Shown in pieces: positions 16,998-26,200 of a DNA stretch of 64,000 nucleotides. Within the stretch, counting starts at the first letter, position 1. Each line of letters starts with the position of its first letter. The DNA is taken from positions 1-64,000 of the forward strand of contig DXDA01000074.1 of NCBI GenBank assembly GCA_019115745.1, in the 5' to 3' direction. This DNA is from Candidatus Alistipes intestinigallinarum. GTDB taxonomy: Bacteria > Bacteroidota > Bacteroidia > Bacteroidales > Rikenellaceae. The position numbers and the translations under genes were made by a program. The notes under the pieces are model-generated. The model ran no database searches. It saw only the letters and a program-made list of their open reading frames with translations, and had not been told where the DNA came from.

Positions 16998-17447
16998 ATG
17001 ATTTTAGATTCATTGAAAAACAGCGCGCTTTACTACGGTGTAAGCCCGCGGATGCAGAAGGCATTCGAACTGATCGCCTCGACCGACTGGACGAAAGTGG
17101 AGCCGGGAATCCACGAACTCGACGGCAAGGATATCTACGTCAACGTCATGGAGCGGGAGCTCAAACTGAAGAAGGATGCCAAACTGGAGGTCCACAACGA
17201 GTATATTGACATCCAGGTGCTGATCTCCGGCAAGTCGGAGTCCTTCGGCTGGAGCGAGCGCAAGGACCTTTGCCAGCCGCAGTCGGCGTTCAACGCCGAG
17301 AAGGATATCCAGTTCTTCGACGATGAGCCCCAGACCTACTACACGCTGCGTCCGGGCCAGTTCACGGTGCTCTTCCCCGAGGACGGACACGCTCCGATGG
17401 TCGGTGAGGGTACGGTGCGCAAGATCATCGTCAAGGTGCGCAAGTAG
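16998..17447 (+). CDS. YhcH/YjgK/YiaL-family protein (DUF386)
   Basis: The 149-aa protein is a single-domain member of the YhcH (EbgC/NanQ-like) cupin-fold family, with the signatures GKDIYVNVMERELKLK, LEVHNEYIDIQVLISGKS and FPEDGHAPMVGEG. Members bind a metal and have been linked to anomerisation or handling of sialic acid and other sugars. No sugar genes adjoin it, so its ligand is unclear. A strong terminator follows. Confidence 0.88.
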   Translation: MILDSLKNSALYYGVSPRMQKAFELIASTDWTKVEPGIHELDGKDIYVNVMERELKLKKDAKLEVHNEYIDIQVLISGKSESFGWSERKDLCQPQSAFNAEKDIQFFDDEPQTYYTLRPGQFTVLFPEDGHAPMVGEGTVRKIIVKVRK

Positions 17448-17503
17448 CCCCGGTTTTTCGCATCCCGGGAACCGTTCATTCCCGGGGAAACCGATCCTGA
17501 AAA

Positions 17504-17536
17504 CCCCTGTCGCGTTGAGGCGGCAGGGGCTTTTTT
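17504..17536. terminator. Bidirectional terminator between convergent genes
   Basis: CCCCTG (17504-17509) pairs with CAGGGG (17524-17529), followed by six T on the plus strand (17531-17536). On the minus strand the same stem is followed by TTTTC, so it can end both the YhcH transcript and the convergent exporter transcript. Confidence 0.85.
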
Positions 17537-17613
17537 GCGAGGGTCGGGATTGCTCCCGAACGGGAGAGGCTGGGATGGTCTGTCGTTTTGCAGCGTGGCG
17601 GCCCGGTATCGGA

Positions 17614-18795
17614 TCAGGCAGCTACGGCCGGGCGCGGCGAGTGGCGGAGTCCGAAGCGGATGCTGAGCCACGAGCAGAGGGCACACGCCACGAAAACTCC
17701 GCCCGTGGAGAGGAGCGTATTGCCCATGCCGACCAGCGGTGAGACGATGCCTCCGAATGCGAAGCAGATGGCGCCCAGCAGGGCCGAAGCCGTTCCGGCG
17801 TGCTCCCGGGCGGCCTCCATGGCCAGGGCCGTGGAGGAGGTGAAGGTGAGCCCCATGGCGAAGAGCAGGAGGATGAGCAGCCCTTCGTAGATCCAGAATC
17901 CGCATCCCGAGGCGAGTGCGACGGCTTCCGCAAGCGCGAAGACCAACATGCCGATACATCCGGTCCGGGTGCTCTGTTCGGGATTCCGGAAGCGCACCGA
18001 GAAGGCTGCGGCACAACCGATGGCGACGGCATTCACCGCGAAGCAGAGGCTGAATTCGAAGGCAGAGAAGCCGTAGTGCTGCTGGACGAGGAAGGGCGAC
18101 GAGGCGATGTAGGCGAACAGGACCCCTTGGGCGAATCCCAACTGAAGGACGCAGGCCCGATAGCGGCGGTTGTGGAGGACGGTGCCGAAGCTCCGGATCA
18201 GGTCGCTCCAGGCTACGGCGCTGCGCCGCTCCCGGGGCAGCGACTCCCGCAGGCGGAGACTGCCGGCCAGAAGCAGACATCCCAGTCCGAGCAGAATGCC
18301 GAAGATTCCCCGCCAGCCGATCGAATCGCTGCACGTGCCGCCGATGATGGGGGCGACGACCGGTGCGATGCCATTGACGGCGCCGATCAGAGCGAGCATC
18401 CGGGCCAGATCGCGGCCTGCGAAGCGGTCCGTGGCCACCGAGCGCGAGATGACAATCCCGCCGGCCCCGGCGACACCCTGAAGGAAGCGCATGACGATGA
18501 ACTGGCGGATATTCGTAGCGAAGAGACAGAGCAGCGTGGCGGCGATGAAGAGCCACAGGGCCGTGAGCAGCGGAATCCGCCGGCCGTATTTGTCGCTCAG
18601 CGGTCCGAAGAGCAACTGCCCGAGGGCCAGTCCGATCATGCTGGTCGTGAGACCCATCTGCACCATCGATGACGATGTGTGGAAATAGTCCGTCATGGCG
18701 GGGAGGGTCGGCAGGTACATGTCCGTGACGAAGGGCCCGAATGCCGTGAGCATCCCCAGCAGGACGAGCAGGAAGGTTTTGCTGTTTTCGTTCAT
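17614..18795 (-). CDS. Bcr/CflA-family MFS multidrug efflux transporter
   Basis: The 393-aa inner-membrane protein of the major facilitator superfamily has about 12 hydrophobic helices. The TDMYLPTLPAM motif in helix 1 and the GPLSDKYGRR loop between helices 2 and 3 are hallmarks of the Bcr/CflA drug:proton antiporter group. The frame stays open to 19230, but the added residues are low-complexity and Arg/Glu-rich and come from the repeat-bearing spacer; the ATG at 18795 (MNENSKTFLLVLLG) is therefore chosen. A TAnnTTTG element lies 20 bp upstream. Transported compounds are unknown. Confidence 0.88.
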   Translation of the reverse strand: MNENSKTFLLVLLGMLTAFGPFVTDMYLPTLPAMTDYFHTSSSMVQMGLTTSMIGLALGQLLFGPLSDKYGRRIPLLTALWLFIAATLLCLFATNIRQFIVMRFLQGVAGAGGIVISRSVATDRFAGRDLARMLALIGAVNGIAPVVAPIIGGTCSDSIGWRGIFGILLGLGCLLLAGSLRLRESLPRERRSAVAWSDLIRSFGTVLHNRRYRACVLQLGFAQGVLFAYIASSPFLVQQHYGFSAFEFSLCFAVNAVAIGCAAAFSVRFRNPEQSTRTGCIGMLVFALAEAVALASGCGFWIYEGLLILLLFAMGLTFTSSTALAMEAAREHAGTASALLGAICFAFGGIVSPLVGMGNTLLSTGGVFVACALCSWLSIRFGLRHSPRPAVAA

Positions 18796-18814
18796 AATTC
18801 GAGGTTTGACGCCA

Positions 18815-18822
18815 CAAAAGTA
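18815..18822 (-). promoter_or_regulatory. -7 element of the MFS exporter gene
   Basis: Minus-strand TACTTTTG (TAnnTTTG) lies 20 bp upstream of the ATG. No clear -33 TTTG was found at the expected distance. Confidence 0.5.
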
Positions 18823-18879
18823 CGGCGGATTCCCGACTTCGAAGCGGTCGTTTGTTGGCGGGTTTTGTTCATTTCCGGA

Positions 18880-18928
18880 ATTCAACAGACGATCCCGACC
18901 CTCTCCGGGCCGGGATCGTCTGTTGAAT
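18880..18928. repeat. Perfect 18-bp inverted repeat with 13-base loop
   Basis: Arms at 18880-18897 and 18911-18928 are exactly complementary (left arm reads attcaacagacgatcccg). It lies downstream of ugd and about 85 bp upstream of the exporter ATG. No T-run follows on either strand, so it is not a textbook terminator; it may be an mRNA-stabilising hairpin, a bidirectional transcript boundary or a palindromic protein-binding site. Confidence 0.8.
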
Positions 18929-19024
18929 ATGTGATTGTTGTTTCGGGATGTTTCGCCGCACTGAACTGCATTGCGCTGCATTACATTGCGCCTTTCCGCC
19001 TTTCCGCCTTTTTGTCTTCCCGCT

Positions 19025-19048
19025 TCTCTGCCTCTCTGCCTCTCTGCC
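19025..19048. repeat. 8-bp simple tandem repeat
   Basis: Three perfect copies of TCTCTGCC, with a partial fourth, within a longer pyrimidine-rich stretch (about 18990-19055), just downstream of the ugd stop codon. Noncoding as far as can be judged. Confidence 0.75.
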
Positions 19049-19069
19049 TCTCCCCGTGTTTCCGAACGC

Positions 19070-20386
19070 TTACTTCCCGATTCCGAAGTAGCGGAATCCC
19101 GCGGCACGGACCTCCTGTTTGTCGTAGATGTTGCGGCCGTCGACGACCACGTCGCCGCGCATCGTACTGCGCAGTTGCGCCCAGTCGGGCATCCGGAACT
19201 CCTTCCATTCGGTGAGCAGCGCCACGGCATCGGCCCCTTCGGCCGTCTGGTACATCGTCCGGGCCGTGCGGAGCTCCCAGTCGCCGTGTTTGCGGAGAAG
19301 TTCGGGAATCGCTACGGGATCGCACGCACAGACCTCGGCGCCGGCCTGGAGCAGCCGTTCGATCACCTCCAGGGCCGGGGCTTCGCGGATATCGTCCGTC
19401 TCGGGCTTGAAGGCTACGCCCCAGATTGCCACCCGTTTCCCGGCCAGGTCACCCAGCGCCGTACGGAGTTTCTCGAAAACCACGCTCTTCTGCGCCTCGT
19501 TGACCCGCTCCACGGCCTCGACGACCTGCATCGTGTACCCGTGCTCACGGGCCGTGCGGGCCAGGGCCTTGACATCCTTCGGGAAGCACGAACCTCCGTA
19601 TCCGCACCCCGGGTAGAGGAACTTGTTGCCGATGCGCACGTCGGAGCCGATGCCCTTGCGGACCATCTCCACGTCGGCACCCACGCGGTCGCAGAGGTTG
19701 GCGATGTCGTTCATGAACGAGATGCGGGTCGCCAGCATGGCGTTGGCGGCGTATTTAGTCATCTCGGCCGAGGCGATGTCCATGAAAAGTACGCGGAAGT
19801 TGTTGATCAGGAAGGGGCGGTACAGCCGTGCCATCAGCTCCCGGGCACGCTGGCTTTCGACCCCTACCACCACCCGGTCGGGCGACATGAAGTCCTTGAT
19901 CGCCGCCCCCTCCTTCAGAAACTCCGGGTTCGAGGCGACGTCGAACGGCACCTTGCAGCCCCGGGCCTGCAGCTCCTGTTCGATCACGGCCTTGATGCGC
20001 CGGGCCGTACCGACGGGTACGGTGCTCTTCGTGACGAGCAGCGTGTAGCGGCGGATGTGGCGCCCGAACGTGCGGGCGACCTCCATCACCTGACTCAGAT
20101 CTGCGGCGCCATCCGCTCCGGGCGGGGTTCCGACGGCCGAAAAGACCACCTCGACCCGGTCGAGGCACGACGTCAGGTCGGTTGTGAAGTGGAGCCTTCC
20201 GGCGGCGACGTTTCGTCCGACGAGCGCTTCAAGTCCGGGTTCGTAGATCGGGATTCGCCCGGCGTTCAGTGCCTCGATTTTCCGCACGTCGGTGTCGACG
20301 CACGTGATGTCGAGCCCCATCTCCGCGAAACAGGCGCCCGAAACCAACCCGACATATCCGGTCCCGACGATGGCGATCCTCATCAT
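19070..20386 (-). CDS. UDP-glucose 6-dehydrogenase
   Basis: The 438-aa cytoplasmic enzyme oxidises UDP-glucose to UDP-glucuronate with two NAD+. The NAD-binding Rossmann motif IAIVGTGYVGLVSG lies at the N-terminus, followed by INEYEP-type residues (IPIYEPGLE) and TKSTVPVGT. The catalytic Cys is C267 in GYGGSCFPKD. The C-terminal UDP-binding domain is complete (WGVAFKPETDDIREAP). Other NDP-sugar dehydrogenases such as UDP-ManNAc dehydrogenase share these motifs, but the YEPGLE segment favours the glucose enzyme. It begins 6 bp after the flavodiiron gene. The product would feed capsule or surface glycan synthesis. Confidence 0.93.
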   Translation of the reverse strand: MMRIAIVGTGYVGLVSGACFAEMGLDITCVDTDVRKIEALNAGRIPIYEPGLEALVGRNVAAGRLHFTTDLTSCLDRVEVVFSAVGTPPGADGAADLSQVMEVARTFGRHIRRYTLLVTKSTVPVGTARRIKAVIEQELQARGCKVPFDVASNPEFLKEGAAIKDFMSPDRVVVGVESQRARELMARLYRPFLINNFRVLFMDIASAEMTKYAANAMLATRISFMNDIANLCDRVGADVEMVRKGIGSDVRIGNKFLYPGCGYGGSCFPKDVKALARTAREHGYTMQVVEAVERVNEAQKSVVFEKLRTALGDLAGKRVAIWGVAFKPETDDIREAPALEVIERLLQAGAEVCACDPVAIPELLRKHGDWELRTARTMYQTAEGADAVALLTEWKEFRMPDWAQLRSTMRGDVVVDGRNIYDKQEVRAAGFRYFGIGK

Positions 20387-20392
20387 TGGGCG

Positions 20393-21586
20393 TCAGGCTT
20401 TGCCGTGGAGTTTTTCGGCGACGTCATGCGCCAGGGCCCGGCAGCAGTCGTACATTTTCGGGGAGAAACCCTGCTTCATCTCCACGGGTGCGCCGAGCGT
20501 CTCCCACTTCATCTTCTGGGCGAACTCTCCCAGCAGCTTGACGGCGGCTCCGGCCCACGTGAAGGATCCGAACCAGCCGAAGCGCCGCTGCGGAATGCAG
20601 CGTGCGGCGAGTTTGTCGAGCAGTTCCGCGACGGGCGGGAAGAGCCCGGCGTTGTAGGTGGGGCCTCCGACCAGCAGCGTGTCGAACCGGAAGACGTCGC
20701 GCAGCACAACCGACGGATCGGCATACGAAAGGTTGTAGATGCGGATGTTGCGCACCCCCTCGGCGGCCAGCTCGCGGGCGATGCGCTCGGCCAACTGCTC
20801 GGTGTTCCCGTACATCGAGGCGTAGGCGATGACCACACCCGGTTCCCCTTCGTAGCGGCTCATGCGGTCGTAGAGATCAACGACGCGGCCGATCTGTTTC
20901 TGCCAGACGGGTCCGTGGGTCGGGCAGATGCTTCGGATTTCGAGCCCGGCGAGTTTCTGAAGCGCCTTCTGTACCGGAGCGCCGTATTTGCCGACGATCG
21001 TCGCGTAGTAGCGGCGCATCTCATCCCAGTAGCGTTCGGGATCGACCTCAGAGTCGGTGATGCCGCCGTCGAGGGCTCCGAAGCATCCGAAGGCGTCGCC
21101 GGAGAAGAGCGTCTGCTCCTCGGGGCACCACGTAACCATCGTCTCGGGCCAGTGGACCATCGGAATCAGATGGAACGAGAGGGTTTTGCCGCCCAGATCG
21201 AGCGTGTCGCCCTCCTTGACCTCGATCGTGCCGCCGCAGAGGCCGTAGTATCCCTCGATCATCTGCAGGGCCTTGGCATTGGTGACGATCTGCAGGTCGG
21301 GGTAGAGGCGCCGCAGGGCGGTGATCGACGACGAGTGGTCGGGTTCCATGTGGTTGACGACGAGGTAGTCGACCTTTCGGTCGCCGAGCACCTCGCGGAT
21401 ATTGGCTTCGAGACGGCTGCCGAAAGCCTCCTCGACGGTATCGATGAGTGCGATTTTCTCGCCTACGACGAGGTAGGCGTTGTACGAAACGCCCTGGGGC
21501 AGTGACCAAAGTCCTTCGAAACGGGTCGTAGTCCGGTCGTTGACACCGACATAGTGGATGCCGGATGCGATTTCTGTGATTGCCAT
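20393..21586 (-). CDS. FprA-family flavodiiron protein (A-type flavoprotein)
   Basis: The 397-aa cytoplasmic protein reduces O2 to water or NO to N2O, protecting anaerobes. An N-terminal metallo-beta-lactamase-like domain carries the di-iron ligands H79-x-E81-x-D83-H84 (NHMEPDHSSS), further ligands in FSGDAFG and the TMVHWPETM segment. A C-terminal flavodoxin domain (from about residue 253) has the FMN loop YASMYGNTEQLA and VGGPTYNAG. There is no fused rubredoxin, so electrons must come from a separate carrier. It is transcribed from a TAnnTTTG promoter and appears to share an operon with ugd, an odd pairing. Confidence 0.93.
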   Translation of the reverse strand: MAITEIASGIHYVGVNDRTTTRFEGLWSLPQGVSYNAYLVVGEKIALIDTVEEAFGSRLEANIREVLGDRKVDYLVVNHMEPDHSSSITALRRLYPDLQIVTNAKALQMIEGYYGLCGGTIEVKEGDTLDLGGKTLSFHLIPMVHWPETMVTWCPEEQTLFSGDAFGCFGALDGGITDSEVDPERYWDEMRRYYATIVGKYGAPVQKALQKLAGLEIRSICPTHGPVWQKQIGRVVDLYDRMSRYEGEPGVVIAYASMYGNTEQLAERIARELAAEGVRNIRIYNLSYADPSVVLRDVFRFDTLLVGGPTYNAGLFPPVAELLDKLAARCIPQRRFGWFGSFTWAGAAVKLLGEFAQKMKWETLGAPVEMKQGFSPKMYDCCRALAHDVAEKLHGKA

Positions 21587-21609
21587 AATCGGTCTGTTTT
21601 ATTTCGGGG

Positions 21610-21617
21610 CAAATTTA
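21610..21617 (-). promoter_or_regulatory. -7 element of the flavodiiron-ugd operon
   Basis: Minus-strand TAAATTTG (TAnnTTTG) 24 bp before the flavodiiron ATG. A TTTT tract lies upstream, but not at ideal -33 spacing. Confidence 0.5.
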
Positions 21618-21664
21618 CAAAAAAATCCACAGAAAACGATTAGACCGACACCCCTTTGATACGG

Positions 21665-21697
21665 AACCGCCCGTCACCGAAACGGCAACGGGCGGTT
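21665..21697. terminator. Hairpin between susD1 and the flavodiiron gene
   Basis: AACCGCCCGT (21665-21674) pairs perfectly with ACGGGCGGTT (21688-21697) around a 13-base loop, 23 bp after the susD1 stop. T-runs on both sides are short, so it could act in either direction with moderate strength. Confidence 0.65.
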
Positions 21698-21719
21698 TTG
21701 TGAAAAGAACTCCGAAGAA

Positions 21720-23225
21720 TCAGTTGTTCTGGGCGTATCCCGTGTTCTGGCTCCCGAAATTCGGATTGCTGTGGAGCTCCTCCTGCGGGATCGGCCATAC
21801 CCACTGCGGGTTCGAAGCCGCTACGGTCATGGCATAGACGCTGCTGCCTCCGGCCAGCAGGCTGATGCAGGCATCCTGTGCCGAGCGGGTTATTCCCTCG
21901 TGCCAGCGCTTCAGGTCGAACAGACGGCGGCCTTCACCGATGAACTCGCGCGCGCATTCATCCTTGATGTCCTGGAACAGTTCGTCTCCCGAGCTGCTGA
22001 CGGCTGCCAGGCCTCGTGCCTGACGCAGTGCATTCAGCGGAGTCAGCGCGTCGCCACCTTTGCGGTATTGTGCCTCGGCCTCGATCAGATACATCTCGGC
22101 TACCCGGAAGACCTTCGGCATATTCTTGTAAGTCAGCACCGTCGAAGAGGTGAACAGGTCGCGGTTGCCGGTCAGTTTGACCATCAGCCAGCCGGGAGTC
22201 GGATCAGTTTCGGTGCCCAGACCCTTGATGTGCGAGGGGCCGATCAGCGTCCCATAGCGGTAGTCCTCCGTCGAATAGAGTTCGCAGACCCACTTCTCGG
22301 GAACATAGGCCGGAGCATAGAGATAGTAGCCACCTTCGGCATCCCAGCTTCCATACGAGTAGTCGTAGGTCGTGCTGCCGATCAGCCCGAGAGTCGTTTT
22401 GGTCAGATTCAACTGGAAGATCGTCTCCGTGGAGGAGTCGTTCATCCACATCTTCTCCATGTCCTCCTTGCTCTGAATGAGCGGGTAGGCCGTATAGAGC
22501 GATTTCGCATAGGTGATGGCGTTGTCGTAGTCGTGCATCTGCAGGGCGACCTGAGCCTTCAGTGCCGTGATGGCATCCTTGGTGACATAGGCCGAATTGG
22601 CGCTTCCGGCCGTGGTGATGACCGCTTCGGCCGCCGTGATGTCATCGTTGATCCGCTGGTAGGTTTGAGCCAGTGTTCCCCGGTTGAGTTTCGCCTCGGG
22701 ATCGTAGGTCGTCGGGGTCGGGACGCCGAGCTGTGTCGAGGCCTTGTCGGGATCGTAGTCCTCACAGAAACGAAGGGCCAGTTGGTGAAGAATATAGGCC
22801 CGGATGAAAGTGAGTTCGGCCTTATAGTAGGTGAGCTGCTCGGCATTCCCCGGTTCGTTCTCCATGGCCTCGTCGGCCTTCTCCAGCGTGAAGTTGATCG
22901 ACGAGATGACCGAGTAGTAGTTTGCCCATATGGCGTTCACATCCTGGTCCGAGGAGTTGAGCATCCAGCGCGAAAAGTAACCGCCGCGGTTTCCCGAGTT
23001 CGTCGTCTCGTTGAACAGATCCGTGTAGTAGTCGGGATAGCGCATGTATTCATAGGAGGTGACTACCGTGAGGTTGTTGTAGATACCGTTGCGCAGTCCT
23101 TCGACATAGACCAGCTTTCCGGCATCGGGGCCCGCAACATCGGTGTCGGGCGTAATGTCCAGATCGCACGATGCGAGTCCGAATCCCAGGCCCAACGCAG
23201 AGATGATATATAATAGTTTTTTCAT
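21720..23225 (-). CDS. SusD/RagB-family outer-membrane lipoprotein (SusD1)
   Basis: This 501-aa surface lipoprotein has a type II signal peptide with lipobox Cys at residue 20 (GLASC). TPR-like helices and the SusD C-terminal signature (RAREFIGEGRRLFDLKRW form, here ECAREFIGEGRRLFDLKRWH, about residue 430) are present. SusD proteins form the lid over a SusC channel and bind the ligand. It follows susC1 by 28 bp. No glycoside hydrolase, sensor or anti-sigma gene is attached, so its substrate cannot be guessed. Its expression is predicted to depend on the invertible promoter at 26314-26345. Confidence 0.93.
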   Translation of the reverse strand: MKKLLYIISALGLGFGLASCDLDITPDTDVAGPDAGKLVYVEGLRNGIYNNLTVVTSYEYMRYPDYYTDLFNETTNSGNRGGYFSRWMLNSSDQDVNAIWANYYSVISSINFTLEKADEAMENEPGNAEQLTYYKAELTFIRAYILHQLALRFCEDYDPDKASTQLGVPTPTTYDPEAKLNRGTLAQTYQRINDDITAAEAVITTAGSANSAYVTKDAITALKAQVALQMHDYDNAITYAKSLYTAYPLIQSKEDMEKMWMNDSSTETIFQLNLTKTTLGLIGSTTYDYSYGSWDAEGGYYLYAPAYVPEKWVCELYSTEDYRYGTLIGPSHIKGLGTETDPTPGWLMVKLTGNRDLFTSSTVLTYKNMPKVFRVAEMYLIEAEAQYRKGGDALTPLNALRQARGLAAVSSSGDELFQDIKDECAREFIGEGRRLFDLKRWHEGITRSAQDACISLLAGGSSVYAMTVAASNPQWVWPIPQEELHSNPNFGSQNTGYAQNN

Positions 23226-23253
23226 AGTGATCTTTTTTGTCGTTTAAAGTTGC

Positions 23254-26200
23254 TTAGAACGTAAATTCACAGCCAAAGGTCCACTGGCGCGAGTTGGGGT
23301 ATACGTCGGTGTCGAAGGCTCCGACTGCATCGCTGTAACCGGCCACCTCGGGGTCGAAACCGTTATACCCGGTCAGCGTCCAGAGGTTGCGGGCACCGAC
23401 GTAGATCTTCAGACCCTGGATGAACTTCGTCTTGCGGAGCAGTTTCGAAGGCAGCGTGTAGGAGAGCTGGATGTTCTTCAGACGCAGGAACGAGGCATCC
23501 TCGATCATGCGCGAGTCGAACTGGGTTTCGTAGATGAGGGCCGGATATTTCGTGTTGTCACCCGGCTGCTTCCAGTAGTCCAACACCTCTTCGGCCTGGT
23601 TGTACGGGAAGGCGTTGGCCGTGTTTGCCGCAAAATAAAGGTTGTTGTTGACCATGTAGTTTCCGGCAACCCAGGAGAAGTCGGCAACCAGACCGATACC
23701 CTTCCACGAAGCGCTGACTCCGAAACCGCCCGAGTAGGGAGCCAGGGCCGATTTGTTGAGGTCCACCTCTACGGCTTCGTTGAAGTCGCTCGTAACGCCT
23801 CCGTCGGCAGCCGTCCACTGCGGTTCTCCGGTCTCGGGGTTCACACCGCGCCACTCCTGCGTGTAGTACTCGGTATAGGGCTTTCCGACAACGTAGTACA
23901 TCATCGAACCGTCACCCATGCTGCTCTTCTCCAGACCTTCCTCCCAGAGTTTGACCATCTGGTTCTTGTTGTAGTTGAAGTTGGCGTGGAAGTTCACGGC
24001 CCAATCCTTGTTCATGAAGATGTTGTAATTGAGGTTCACGTCGATACCCGAGTTGCGCATGGCTCCGATGTTGGACATCTGACTGGAGAACCCGGCCGAA
24101 AGCGCCAACGGCTTGTCCATCAGCATGTCGGTGGTTTCACGACGGTACCATTCGATGCCGAGCGAGAGTTTCTTCCACAGCTCGATGTTGGCGCCGATGG
24201 TCAGCGTACCCTGCTTCTCCCAGGCCAGCGAGGGGTTTCCGGCATTGGAGAGGTACCAGGCCGTCGAGCCCATGTAGGGGTAGCTGCTCGAAGTGAGGAT
24301 TTGATACTGGTCGTACTCGCCGATTCCGGAGTTGCCCTGCGTACCGTAGGAGATCTTGAACGAGAGGTTCGAAATCGTGGAGTTGTCCTGCAGGAACTCC
24401 TCTTTCGAGATGTTCCACATGGCGCCTACCGACCAGAACGTCGCTCCGCGGTTGTTGGAACCGAATTTCGAGCAGGCGTCGTAACGTACCGACCCGTCGA
24501 TGAAATACTTCTCCTGGAAGTCGTATTCGGCGCGTCCGAATACGGAGTTGTAGGCATACTTGCTCAGCGTGTAGGTCGGGACCGTCGATTCGGTACCTTT
24601 GCTGACATAAAGCAGGTCGGAGTTGGTGACGCCCGTTACGCTGGTCCGCAGCACTTCGGTCTCGCTGTAGATGCTCTCCTGTCCGGCCAGGACGGTGATG
24701 TGGTGGTCATCGGCCACCGAGAACTTGTACTCGGCCGTATTGGTCCAGGTCCAGGTTGCCGAACGCTGGAAGCCTTCCGCGACGGATCCGGTTCCGTTGG
24801 TTCCCGTTGCCGTGGGGAAATCGGGGCTCATGACGGATTTGTTGCGGTAGTCGAATGCATTGGCCGAGAGCTGCGAGCGGACCGTAAGCCCCTTGACGGG
24901 CGTCAATTCAACGAACATACTGCCGTTCAACTGCAGGCGGTTGTTGTTTTTATAGTACCATTTGTCCGAGATGGCCGGGTTTTCGGTTCCATAAAAATCC
25001 AGGAAAGTCAGTTGTTCGCCGTTTTCATCGGTAGCGGGCTGATAGGACGGGATCAACAGCGAAGCAAACATCGGGTTGTCGGAATAGAGGCCTCCGGACG
25101 ATTCTACGGTGGTTGCATTGGAGGCCTTTTGGTAACCTACGCCGAGGCTCATGCCAGCCTTGAGCCAGTTGGTGACCTTCGTGTCGATGTTGCTGCGGAA
25201 GGTGTAGCGGGTCAGATCCGATCCGGGCATGGTGCCTTCCTGATCGAGATAGGAGCCCGAGAAGTAGTAGGAGGTGCGCTGCGAGCCTCCCGATACGCCG
25301 AAGTCGACCTGATACATCGGGGCATTTTCGCGCATGATCTCGTCGAACCAGTCTACGTCGATATTTTCGTCGACGCCCCAATTCTCAATGAGCATACTTC
25401 GCCAGTCGGCAACAACGGCGGGATCGTTGTAATCTTCTCCGTATGCGGCTGCATATACGGCAGCTTGATAATCTAGCAACTGGTTGGTATTCATTACCTT
25501 CAGCCGCGGCTTGATGGGGCTCGACAGCGAATACTGGGTGCGCAGGGTTACGGTGGCCCCTTCCTGTCCGCGGGCACCCTTCTTGGAGGTGACGTAGATT
25601 ACGCCGTTGGCGGCACGCGAACCATAGATGGAGGTTGCCGAAGCATCCTTCAAGACGTTGATCGACTCGATGTCGCCGGGCGCCATGGCCAGCAGGGTTC
25701 CCGTGGTGATGGGGGCTCCGTCGAGGAGGATCAGCGGCTCGTTGCCGGCGGAAATGGAACCCATACCGTGCAGACGGATCGTCGAGGTGTTGCTCAACTC
25801 ACCCGAGGTGCTGAAGATCTGCAGACCCGGGACCTGTCCCTGCATGGCGTCCATGACGTTGTTGGTCGGACGATCCTGGAGTTTTTCGCCCTTGACCTGA
25901 TCGACCGATCCGATGATGGTTCCGACCTTGCGGCCCGTACCGTATCCGACGACGATGATGTCATCGATAGCCGTGGCATCCTCGGCAAACTGTACGTCGA
26001 TTACGTTTTTGGTGCCGACCGGAATGGTTTGGCTCTGCATTCCGATGAACGAGAAGACCAGGCTTGCATTGGCCGGAGCAGAGATGGTGTAGGCTCCGAA
26101 AGAATTGGTTGTCGTACCGGTTGAAGTACCCTCTACGACGACGGTGGCACCGGCAATGGGTTTTCCATTGTGATCGGTAACCGTACCGGTTACTTGCTTA

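Noticed and set aside
18796..19230. 145-residue N-terminal extension of the MFS exporter
   Set aside because: Arg/Glu/Gly-rich residues encoded by simple repeats, a palindrome and part of ugd; the hydrophobic helix pattern starts at the ATG at 18795.
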